From an uncultured Oscillospiraceae bacterium (GTDB lineage: Bacteria > Bacillota > Clostridia > Oscillospirales > Acutalibacteraceae), in NCBI GenBank assembly GCA_900542575.1, contig UQOE01000022.1, positions 1 to 28,282 on the forward strand: a stretch of 28,282 nucleotides of DNA, written 5' to 3'. This document shows, piece by piece, positions 5,727 through 13,716 of this stretch (the first letter of the stretch is position 1; each line of letters begins with the position of its first letter). A model generated the notes under the pieces. That model ran no database searches and was not told the origin of the DNA. It worked only from the letters and a program-made list of their open reading frames with translations. The translations under genes and the position numbers were made by a program.

Positions 5727-7796
5727 ATGGCCCGAAAGCGCTGGAATCCCTGTAAACTGAATAAGAACAAGGCTGCGGAAATTGCCCAGTCCCGGGGTAT
5801 CGATCCTATCCTGGCACTGCTGCTGCTCAACCGCGGCGTGAACAGTCCCGCTCAGTTGGACCAGTTCTTTTCGGAATCGGAACCGCTGCTGGACCCCATG
5901 CTGCTTCCAGACATGGGAAAGGCTGTGGAACAAATTAACCGGGCGGTCTTCGACGGAGAGCGCATCTGCGTCTACGGAGACTATGACTGCGACGGCGTTA
6001 CTGCAACTGCGCTGCTCTATTCTTACCTTGAATCGCAGGGGGCCGATGTCACCTACCTTCTGCCGGACCGCCAGAAGGACGGGTACGGTCTCAGCCGTGG
6101 TGTCGTCGAGCGCATCCATAAGACCGGCACGCATCTGATTGTCACGGTTGACAACGGTATTGCTGCGGTCGAGGAGGCTGACTATATTTATCAGCTGGGA
6201 ATGGAACTGGTGGTTACCGATCACCATCTGCCCGGCGAGCACCTTCCGCGGGCGGAGGCCGTGGTAGATCCTCACCGTTCCGACATAGAACAGCCTCCTT
6301 ATACCGAATACTGCGGTGCCGGCCTGGCTCTGCTGCTTTGCTGTGCCATAGAAGGAAATACGGACCGGGTTATGGAAGAATTTTCAGACTATGCCGCCAT
6401 CGGCACGGTGGCCGATATGGTTCCCCTTACCGGTGAAAATCGAAAGATTGTACTGTATGGACTTCACCTTATGAATGAGACGCCGCGACCGGGCATTTCC
6501 GCTATTTTGGACAAAGCGGGCGTTCACGCCGGTACGGTAGATTCCACCAACATTTCGTTTGGTATTGCACCCCGTATCAACGCGGCCGGGCGAATGGAAA
6601 ACGCAGAACATGCGCTGGATCTCCTTCTGGCGGAAGACCCGGAAGAGGCCCGGAATCTGGCGGAAGAGGTCAACCAGCTCAATGAGAACCGGCACGAGGA
6701 GGAAAATCGGATATACCAGGATGCACTGAAGTACCTTGACGCCCATCCGGCGCAGACCCATGCACCGGTCCTCGTCGTAGCGGGGGAGGGCTGGCATGAA
6801 GGCGTACTTGGCATTGTCGCCTCAAAGCTGCTGGAGAAATATCTCCGCCCGGTCATTGTACTGAGCATTCGGAAAGACGGGTCTTCAAAGGGCTCTGCCC
6901 GGAGCATCCCAGGCTTTTCTATCTACGATGCTCTCTGCGCCTGTGCAGAAGACCTCACCATGTTCGGCGGCCATACACTGGCGGCAGGCCTGAGCCTCCC
7001 CGCGGAAAAAATTGACTCATTTCGTAAAGATATCAACCGTTATGCGGCAAAAACAGAGCGCCCGTATCCCACTACGCAGATTGATATTCGGCTGAATCCC
7101 GCGGGAATATCTTTGGATCTGCTGGACTCGCTGGAGACGCTGGAGCCATTTGGAATGTCCAATCAGGCCCCTGTCTTCGGGCTTTACCACATGGTTATTG
7201 ACTCAGTGTCCGCAATTGGAGAAGATGGTTCCCATCGCCGCATTCAGATGCACCGGGAGGGAAAACCCGGACGCTGTACGGCAGTCTATTTCCGGGTTCC
7301 CGATTTTCCTTATCTGCCTGGTGACCAGATAGATACAGTTGTTACGCTGCACCGCAATTTTTACAACGGTGTGGAGAGTGTCTCTATCTTTATTGAGGAT
7401 ATCCGTCCCGCCGGAACGGATGATGAATCTATGGTCCTCAGCGAAACGCTGTTCGACCGGCTGATGTCCGGACAGACCCTGACGCCGAAGGAAGCGGCCT
7501 TCGCTTTCCCGGACCGGCGGGTTTTTGCCAAGGTATACTCATTCTTACGAAAAAATCCCTGTTCCATTCGGAACTATGAATACATTGATGCAAAAAGCGG
7601 CGGGGGACCCGGGCCGAACGGTCCTCGCAGACCGCTCATTCAGACCAGAATTGCGCTGGAGGCCATGCGGGAGCTGGGGCTGCTCGAAATCAATCAAGAG
7701 GGTTGGATCCTCCTGCCGCATGTCCAGGAGAAAGTAGATCTCACTACGGCACCCATTCTGCAGAAGCTCCATATCAGCCGAGAAAAGAGGGGATAG
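5727..7796 (+). CDS. recJ: Single-stranded-DNA-specific exonuclease RecJ
   Basis: RecJ degrades single-stranded DNA 5' to 3' in recombination and repair. The DHH phosphoesterase motifs are clear: GDYDCDGVT (84-92), VDNGIA (141-146) and TDHHLPG (164-170). They are followed by the DHHA1 region with GIAPRINAAGRM, WHEGVLGIVASK and GGHTLAAG. An OB-like segment and a C-terminal extension bring the length to 689 residues, between the E. coli (about 577) and Bacillus (about 786) proteins. The ATG at 5727 follows AAAGGAGAG. It is the first gene of the operon and ends three bases before rel, whose ribosome site lies inside the recJ end. In many Firmicutes apt sits between recJ and rel; here it is absent. 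Confidence 0.96.
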   Translation: MARKRWNPCKLNKNKAAEIAQSRGIDPILALLLLNRGVNSPAQLDQFFSESEPLLDPMLLPDMGKAVEQINRAVFDGERICVYGDYDCDGVTATALLYSYLESQGADVTYLLPDRQKDGYGLSRGVVERIHKTGTHLIVTVDNGIAAVEEADYIYQLGMELVVTDHHLPGEHLPRAEAVVDPHRSDIEQPPYTEYCGAGLALLLCCAIEGNTDRVMEEFSDYAAIGTVADMVPLTGENRKIVLYGLHLMNETPRPGISAILDKAGVHAGTVDSTNISFGIAPRINAAGRMENAEHALDLLLAEDPEEARNLAEEVNQLNENRHEEENRIYQDALKYLDAHPAQTHAPVLVVAGEGWHEGVLGIVASKLLEKYLRPVIVLSIRKDGSSKGSARSIPGFSIYDALCACAEDLTMFGGHTLAAGLSLPAEKIDSFRKDINRYAAKTERPYPTTQIDIRLNPAGISLDLLDSLETLEPFGMSNQAPVFGLYHMVIDSVSAIGEDGSHRRIQMHREGKPGRCTAVYFRVPDFPYLPGDQIDTVVTLHRNFYNGVESVSIFIEDIRPAGTDDESMVLSETLFDRLMSGQTLTPKEAAFAFPDRRVFAKVYSFLRKNPCSIRNYEYIDAKSGGGPGPNGPRRPLIQTRIALEAMRELGLLEINQEGWILLPHVQEKVDLTTAPILQKLHISREKRG

Positions 7797-7799
7797 ACC

Positions 7800-10157
7800 A
7801 TGGATGATAAAAGACGAACTGCCATGGAAGAACAAAAGAAAAATGAAGAGGCGCTCGCCAAACGCAATGTTGAAGTGAAAAAAGAGGCGGCTGCAAAGCA
7901 AAAGGCCTACTCTCAGCTGAGTCACAGTTCAAAATCCGACCCCTCTGCGCCCTATGACGACCGTTTTCATGAACTCTATGACATGATGGTCAAAGAGTAC
8001 AGCCCGGAAGAAATTCAGCTTATCCTCCAAGCTTATCACTATGCCAAAGAGCAGCACAAAGACCAGTTCCGCTACTCCGGTGAGCCGTACATCATGCACC
8101 CCGTTGCCGTTGCACGCATTCTGTTTGAGCTCGGTATGGACTATCAGTCCGTTATTGCTGCGCTGCTGCATGACACGGTGGAGGATACCTCGACCTCTTT
8201 GGACGACATCCGGAGTATGTTCGGTGACGACGTCGCCACGCTGGTTGACGGCGTCACAAAACTCGGTAAAGTTCCGCTGGCTACCCACGAGGAACGACAG
8301 GCGGAGAACGTCCGGAAAATGCTCATCGCCATGTCCCAGGATATTCGGGTCATTATCATCAAACTGGCTGACAGGCTGCACAATATGCGAACCCTTCAGT
8401 TCATGCGGCCGCAGAAACAGCGGGACAAAGCCCTGGAAACACTGGAAATCTATTCTCCCATTGCGCACCGCCTTGGCATCAATACTGTCAAAGATGAGCT
8501 GGAGGATCTCTCTATCCATTATCTGGACAGCTATGGCTATGCACATATTAAATCGCTTCTGGAAGAGAATGATACCCGGCATCCGCGCTTTATCCCGGAT
8601 ACCATTGCCAAGATCAAAGACCGCGTTCACCAGTATATTCCGAACGCCGAGGTCAACGGCCGAAAAAAGAGCATTTACGGCATTTATCGCAAGATGTACC
8701 TGCAGGGAAAGTCAATTGACCAGATTTACGATATCTATGCTATTCGGGTTATCGTAGACAGCGTGACGGACTGCTACAATGTCCTCGGCATCATCCACGA
8801 TATGTACCATTCCCTGCCGAACCGGTTTAAGGATTATATCTCCACGCCGAAATCCAACATGTACCAGTCTCTCCATACGACGGTCATCAGCGAAGAGGGA
8901 ATTCCGTTTGAGGTGCAGATACGCACATGGGAAATGCACTATACGGCAGAATACGGAATTGCCGCCCACTGGAAATACAAGCTGGGCGTCAAAGGAACCG
9001 ACAAGTTTGAAGAGCGCCTGACCTGGATTCGCCAGCTGCTGGAAAGCCAGAAGGATGCGGACGATGTGGAGGACATCGTCAAGACCATCAAAACGGATTT
9101 TATTCCGGACGATGTCTTCGTTTTCACGCCGAAGGGCGACGTTATCAATATGCCGAACGGCGCAACCGTCATCGACTTTGCTTATGCCATACACACTGAA
9201 GTTGGCAACCGCATGTATGGTGCAAAAGTGGACGGAAAAATCGTCCCGCTGGACTACAAGGTCAAGACCGGTCAGATTGTCGAAATTCTTCGCTCACCGG
9301 ACCCAAAGAAAGGTCCTTCCCGCGACTGGCTCAATATTGTTACAACCAGCAGCGCGAAAAGCAAGATTCGCACCTGGTTTAAAAAAGAACGCCGCAGCGA
9401 GAACATCGAACAGGGCAATATCACTCTGGAGCGTACGCTGCGCCGGAACCATATGCAGCTGGACAGCAACCAGGAGTACGCAAGGATTGTCCATAAATTG
9501 GCAGATCGCAAAGGCTTTGAGAACGACGATGACTTCATTGCAGCTATCGGCTATGGCAGCATAAATATGGCAAATATAATGCCGATCATCCGTGAGGAGT
9601 ACAAGGCGATTCAGGAGGAGAAACACGCCGAAGAGCTTGTCTCCGAAGCGGAATCCGCCGAGAGCGATCTTTCGGTTCCTGCTGCCCGCGGCACCAACAG
9701 CAGCGGCATTATCGTCGAGGGAATTGACGATGTACTGGTCAAACTCTCAAAATGCTGCAATCCGCTGCCGGGAGATGACATTATCGGATTTATCACGCGC
9801 GGCCACGGCGTCTCCGTCCATAAGCGGGACTGTACCAATGTGCCGAAAGATCTGAAACACTGTGCAGAACCTGAACGGTGGGTCAATGTCCAATGGGCAC
9901 AGCAGGTTCGAAAGGAAAAATTTGACGCAACGCTCCGGATTCTGTGTGAAAATAAAATCGGCATGATGGCTGACATTGCGACGGACCTCGCCTCCATGCA
10001 TGTCAATATCTCCAGTATTGCCCAGCGCAGCGGGAAGAACGACAATTCCGCCATTTATATGACCATTGTGGTCAACAGCGCCGAACACCTGAATTCGGTT
10101 ATCGGCCATCTGCAGAAAATTGACGGAGTACTCTCCGTAGAACGGACAGGAATGTAA
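7800..10157 (+). CDS. rel: Bifunctional (p)ppGpp synthetase/hydrolase Rel
   Basis: Rel makes and degrades the alarmone (p)ppGpp in the stringent response. Domains in order: a charged N-terminal extension (1-50), the HD hydrolase domain with HDTVED (124-129), the synthetase domain with GRKKSIYGIYRKM (287-299) and YQSLHT (355-360), a TGS domain (about 438-500, starting DDVFVFTPKGD), a Cys-containing ribosome-binding region (KCCNPLPGDD) and a C-terminal ACT domain. The intact HD motif argues for both activities rather than a RelA-type enzyme lacking hydrolysis. Length is 785 residues, about 50 more than usual, owing to the Lys/Glu-rich N-terminus. The start at 7800 has AGAGGGG eight bases upstream; ATG 7824 is a possible alternative. 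Its position between recJ and dtd is conserved in Firmicutes. Confidence 0.97.
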   Translation: MDDKRRTAMEEQKKNEEALAKRNVEVKKEAAAKQKAYSQLSHSSKSDPSAPYDDRFHELYDMMVKEYSPEEIQLILQAYHYAKEQHKDQFRYSGEPYIMHPVAVARILFELGMDYQSVIAALLHDTVEDTSTSLDDIRSMFGDDVATLVDGVTKLGKVPLATHEERQAENVRKMLIAMSQDIRVIIIKLADRLHNMRTLQFMRPQKQRDKALETLEIYSPIAHRLGINTVKDELEDLSIHYLDSYGYAHIKSLLEENDTRHPRFIPDTIAKIKDRVHQYIPNAEVNGRKKSIYGIYRKMYLQGKSIDQIYDIYAIRVIVDSVTDCYNVLGIIHDMYHSLPNRFKDYISTPKSNMYQSLHTTVISEEGIPFEVQIRTWEMHYTAEYGIAAHWKYKLGVKGTDKFEERLTWIRQLLESQKDADDVEDIVKTIKTDFIPDDVFVFTPKGDVINMPNGATVIDFAYAIHTEVGNRMYGAKVDGKIVPLDYKVKTGQIVEILRSPDPKKGPSRDWLNIVTTSSAKSKIRTWFKKERRSENIEQGNITLERTLRRNHMQLDSNQEYARIVHKLADRKGFENDDDFIAAIGYGSINMANIMPIIREEYKAIQEEKHAEELVSEAESAESDLSVPAARGTNSSGIIVEGIDDVLVKLSKCCNPLPGDDIIGFITRGHGVSVHKRDCTNVPKDLKHCAEPERWVNVQWAQQVRKEKFDATLRILCENKIGMMADIATDLASMHVNISSIAQRSGKNDNSAIYMTIVVNSAEHLNSVIGHLQKIDGVLSVERTGM

Positions 10158-10160
10158 CAA

Positions 10161-10634
10161 ATGAAAGCAGTTATCCAACGAGTTGCCGAGGCTTCCGTCT
10201 CGGTTGAAGGTGAGATGATCGGTGCCATTCAGAATGGATTTCTGATTTTGCTCGGCGTCGACGAGACGGATACCAGAGCTGACGCGGAAATTCTTGCCAA
10301 AAAGACGGCCCAGCTCCGTATTTTTGAGGACGAAAACGGGAAAATGAATCTTTCTCTGCTGGACCTCGGATACGGTGCCCTGGTAATATCCCAGTTCACA
10401 CTGCTGGCCGACACCAAAAAGGGCAACCGTCCGTCTTTTATTCACGCCGCAAAGCCAGATCTGGCCGTTCCGCTCTATGAATACTTTATGGAATGTCTGA
10501 AACAGAATGGTGTCCGTCCGGTGGAACACGGTGAGTTCGGTGCAGATATGAAGGTCCGCCTCCTCAATGACGGACCTGTTACCATTGTTTACGACACAGA
10601 ACAGTGGATCCCGCGGAAGGAGCGTTCACAATGA
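10161..10634 (+). CDS. dtd: D-aminoacyl-tRNA deacylase
   Basis: Dtd removes D-amino acids (and glycine from tRNA-Ala) mischarged on tRNA. The 157-residue protein has both family motifs: SQFTLLAD (77-84) and NDGPVT (136-141), which holds the Gly-cisPro pair that reaches into the partner active site of the dimer. It starts three bases after the rel stop with a modest AGGA ribosome site inside the end of rel, and its stop overlaps the next start as ATGA. Adjacency to rel is a widespread arrangement. Confidence 0.96.
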   Translation: MKAVIQRVAEASVSVEGEMIGAIQNGFLILLGVDETDTRADAEILAKKTAQLRIFEDENGKMNLSLLDLGYGALVISQFTLLADTKKGNRPSFIHAAKPDLAVPLYEYFMECLKQNGVRPVEHGEFGADMKVRLLNDGPVTIVYDTEQWIPRKERSQ

Positions 10635-11281
10635 GTCAATCCGGTCTCTCTGCGGCGCAGCTGACGCTGGGCCCCATCAGCACAAATTGCTACCTTCTGG
10701 TGGATTCCTCAAACGGGGACGGCGTTGTCTTTGATCCCGCAGTCGAGGATTCGCGCATTGCTGCAACGCTGCAGGAGATGGGCATCCGACGTCTTCGTTA
10801 CATCTGTCTGACCCATGGCCATTTTGACCACATCCTGGGTGTACCTGCTCTGAAAGCTGCATTTCCGCAGACCACGGTTGTTGCTCCGAAGAAGGAAAAG
10901 GCCTTTTTCTCGGACCCCGTCCTGAATCTCGCCGCACAATACAGTAATTCTTTTACGCCGATCTCAGTAGATCGCTATGTAAAAGAGGGGGACGTTCTCC
11001 CACTCGGCTCTGTTCAAATCCGGGTTCTGGAGACCCCGGGCCATACTGCGGGAAGCGTTTGCTATATTCTGAATCAGATCTTGTTTTCAGGAGACACGCT
11101 ATTCCGCGGATCTATGGGGATCACCTCGCATCCGACGGGAGATGCAGAAAAAGAGCTGGAGTCTCTCCAAAAACTGGCGGCCCTGCCCGGCGACTACAAT
11201 GTGCTTCCTGGTCATGGGCCGCTTACCACGCTTCAGCGGGAGCGTGAGACCAATCCCTATATGAAGGACCTGAATTCATGA
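10631..11281 (+). CDS. Metallo-beta-lactamase-fold hydrolase (glyoxalase II-like, YqgX type)
   Basis: This 216-residue cytoplasmic hydrolase has the binuclear zinc motif THGHFDH (61-67, with H62, H64, D66 and H67), then PGHTAGSVCY, FSGDTLF and a late PGHGPLTT. It resembles the short hydroxyacylglutathione hydrolase-like proteins of Firmicutes, whose substrate is mostly unknown. I chose ATG 10631 because it has GGAAGGAG upstream and overlaps the dtd stop as ATGA. An earlier ATG at 10604 would place 31 bases inside dtd. The stop overlaps the hemZ start in the same ATGA way, so translation of dtd, this gene and hemZ is probably coupled. Confidence 0.92.
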   Translation: MSQSGLSAAQLTLGPISTNCYLLVDSSNGDGVVFDPAVEDSRIAATLQEMGIRRLRYICLTHGHFDHILGVPALKAAFPQTTVVAPKKEKAFFSDPVLNLAAQYSNSFTPISVDRYVKEGDVLPLGSVQIRVLETPGHTAGSVCYILNQILFSGDTLFRGSMGITSHPTGDAEKELESLQKLAALPGDYNVLPGHGPLTTLQRERETNPYMKDLNS

Positions 11282-12759
11282 TTATTCGACTGTTTGGAAA
11301 TTCATTTCGCTATGAGATGGAAAAGCTCTCAATGGCTTTTTTCCCGGATCGAAAATTTCATATTGAAGAAGGTGAGGAGGCCCGTTCGCTCTCCTTACCA
11401 GAGGACGAACCAGTTATAACCGTAGACCTCCAGGATTCTTCCGTTGTCGCTTCTTTTGAGAATCAAAGCGAAAATCTCCGCGAGGCATCGGAAGAGCCCA
11501 TTTCGCCCGAGACGGATCCGGAGCTCGCCGCAGGACGTGCTCTTTATCGGACGCTATCCCGAATTACAGGGATCACGCCGAAATGGGGAATTCTGACCGG
11601 CGTCCGTCCGTCTAAGGTCATGCGAAAGCATATGGAGAAAGACGGAGCAAATGCGGCAGAGCAGTATTTTCGGGACCAGCTCTATGTCGCTCCCGAAAAA
11701 ATTCGGCTGGCAGAGGCTGTTTCCCGCAATGAGGAGCCGATTATAGCGCGTTCCAGGCCCGGTTCTTTCAGCCTATACATCTCAATTCCTTTTTGCCCCA
11801 GACGGTGTTCCTATTGTTCCTTTGTTTCCCACTCCATCTCCGCACCATCTGCCCGGAAATTATTTCCCCAGTACTATGAAAAGCTTCTCCAGGAAATTGC
11901 GGAGACTGGGAAAATTGCTGCGTCCTGCGGCTGGACCCTGCTCTCTGTCTATATCGGAGGGGGAACGCCTTCCACGCTCTCTGCGGAACAGATTACCGGA
12001 CTCCTGTCCTGCGTTCGAAGTTCCGTTGATCTCTCTTCCTGTGAGGAATTCACCTTTGAGGCGGGGCGCCCGGATACCACAACACCGGAGAAACTGAAGG
12101 CAATCTATTTCGGCGGGGCAGACCGCATCAGCATCAATCCGCAGACCATGACCGATGAAATCCTGCGTTCCATCGGGCGAAACCATACCGCCGACGATAT
12201 TCGGAGAACCTTCTCCGATGCGCGATCCATCGGTTTCACCAACATCAATATGGATCTGATCGCCGGTCTCCCCGGAGACACGCCGGAGAACTTTGAGCGG
12301 TCTCTCCGGGAAGTCCTGGCACTGGATCCGGAATCGGTTACGGTCCACACACTTGCCTATAAACGCTCTTCCAGCCTGATTCCGACCGCTGAACTTTTTT
12401 CCCGCGGAAAGGACACTGCAAAAATGGTTGACACTTCGGCCGAGTTGCTCTATAACTTTGATTATGCTCCTTATTATATGTATCGACAGGCGAGGTCAGT
12501 CGGCAATTTGGAGAATGTCGGCTGGGCTAAAAAAGGCTGTGAGAGCGCCTATAATGTCTATATGATGGAAGAGGTACACCCCGTGCTCGCCTGCGGCGCA
12601 GGAGCCGTTACCAAGCTGAAGGCAGATGGCTGCGACGATATCACCCGTCTGTTTAACTTTAAGTATCCTTACGAATATGTCAATCGGTTTTCTCAGCTGA
12701 TTGCGCAGAAATCGAAGATACTCGATTTCGCGAGGGAGGCGTCCAAAGTTGCAGAATAA
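11278..12759 (+). CDS. hemZ: Coproporphyrinogen dehydrogenase HemZ (radical SAM)
   Basis: HemZ is the HemN-like radical SAM protein of Firmicutes annotated as oxygen-independent coproporphyrinogen III dehydrogenase. The cluster signature is C173-x3-C177-x2-C180 (FCPRRCSYCSF). The glycine-rich SAM segment YIGGGTPSTL and NMDLIAGLPGDTPE follow in the expected order. The first 160 residues form the extra N-terminal region that separates HemZ from HemN, including ILTGVRPSKVM. Length is 493, normal for HemZ. The ATG overlaps the previous stop; AAGGA lies ten bases upstream. No other haem gene is visible in this window, so its role in haem synthesis here is inferred from the family only, and HemN/HemW-like proteins include members with other functions. 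Confidence 0.9.
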   Translation: MIIRLFGNSFRYEMEKLSMAFFPDRKFHIEEGEEARSLSLPEDEPVITVDLQDSSVVASFENQSENLREASEEPISPETDPELAAGRALYRTLSRITGITPKWGILTGVRPSKVMRKHMEKDGANAAEQYFRDQLYVAPEKIRLAEAVSRNEEPIIARSRPGSFSLYISIPFCPRRCSYCSFVSHSISAPSARKLFPQYYEKLLQEIAETGKIAASCGWTLLSVYIGGGTPSTLSAEQITGLLSCVRSSVDLSSCEEFTFEAGRPDTTTPEKLKAIYFGGADRISINPQTMTDEILRSIGRNHTADDIRRTFSDARSIGFTNINMDLIAGLPGDTPENFERSLREVLALDPESVTVHTLAYKRSSSLIPTAELFSRGKDTAKMVDTSAELLYNFDYAPYYMYRQARSVGNLENVGWAKKGCESAYNVYMMEEVHPVLACGAGAVTKLKADGCDDITRLFNFKYPYEYVNRFSQLIAQKSKILDFAREASKVAE

Positions 12760-13696
12760 CAGAAAAACAGCTTCGAGGCCGCAGCAGATCACACTCAGTG
12801 AAATCAACCGCCGCGCCCGAATTGACCCTCTTCAGTTTACGAGGGACTGTGAGCGCTCCTATGCCAAGCAGCTGCGCGGAATCGCCCGGCGCTTTGCCGG
12901 CGACAACGGACGGCATGTCCTCATGCTCGCCGGACCCAGTTCGGCCGGCAAGACAACCACGTCAATCAAGCTGGCGCGCAGTGTGAGGCTCCTTGGAAAG
13001 AACTGCTCCATTCTCCACCTGGATGACTTCTACAAAAACCGAAAGGATATCCCAAAGGACGAGAACGGCAGACAGAATTTTGAGGGCATCGATGCACTGG
13101 AGCTTGACCTTCTGCAGGAGACGCTCCGTGCGCTCCTGAAAGACGGCCGCACTTCTCTCCCTCAGTACGATTTCACTACCGGCCGCCGCAGAGACTATGT
13201 CCGTCCCATTCATCTTCATCGGGGCGACGCAGTTATTATCGAAGGTCTGCACGCTTTGAATCCGCAGATTTTTGACTCTATACAGAGCGGCAGCCTCTAC
13301 AAAGCATATGTCAATATCGGCTCCAGCATTCTTGACAAAGATGAAAACGTCTGGTTCGGCCCGCGGGATATCCGTCTTCTGCGCCGAATCATCCGGGACT
13401 ACAATTACCGAAACAGCAGCGTCATCAATACGCTGACCATGTGGCCCGATGTCGTGAGGGGAGAGGAGAAAAACCTGTTCCCGTATCAGAATGAAGCAGA
13501 TTTTCAAATTGATTCTTTTCACCCGTATGAAATCTGCGTCTACAAAAAAACGGCGGAAACGCTTCTGAACCGCGTGTCCCAGAGCGGACCGTTTTATATG
13601 CAAGCGGAGAGACTGATGGATCTCCTACAACCCGTAGAGCCTCTGAGCTCGGTCATTGTTCCGCGCTCATCCCTTCTGCAGGAATTTATCAAGTAA
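12749..13696 (+). CDS. Uridine kinase-like nucleoside kinase
   Basis: A P-loop kinase of the uridine kinase/phosphoribulokinase family, expected to phosphorylate a nucleoside such as uridine with a nucleoside triphosphate. The Walker A motif is GPSSAGKTT (62-70), followed by HLDDFYKNR (90-98), DALELD and an EGLHALNP strand. I assign the TTG at 12749 as the start: GGGAGGC lies about nine bases upstream and the first 11 bases overlap the hemZ end. The next upstream ATG, at 12701, lies well inside hemZ and has no ribosome site. Length is 315 residues. Related clostridial proteins of about 550 residues add N-terminal TGS-like and threonyl-tRNA-synthetase-like domains; those are absent here. Confidence 0.87.
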   Translation: MQNNRKTASRPQQITLSEINRRARIDPLQFTRDCERSYAKQLRGIARRFAGDNGRHVLMLAGPSSAGKTTTSIKLARSVRLLGKNCSILHLDDFYKNRKDIPKDENGRQNFEGIDALELDLLQETLRALLKDGRTSLPQYDFTTGRRRDYVRPIHLHRGDAVIIEGLHALNPQIFDSIQSGSLYKAYVNIGSSILDKDENVWFGPRDIRLLRRIIRDYNYRNSSVINTLTMWPDVVRGEEKNLFPYQNEADFQIDSFHPYEICVYKKTAETLLNRVSQSGPFYMQAERLMDLLQPVEPLSSVIVPRSSLLQEFIK

Positions 13697-13716
13697 ATGG
13701 ACTAGGATGGTGTAAT

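Noticed and set aside
9747..10529. 260-codon minus-strand frame over rel and dtd
   Set aside because: It spans the junction of two certain genes and has no start signals.
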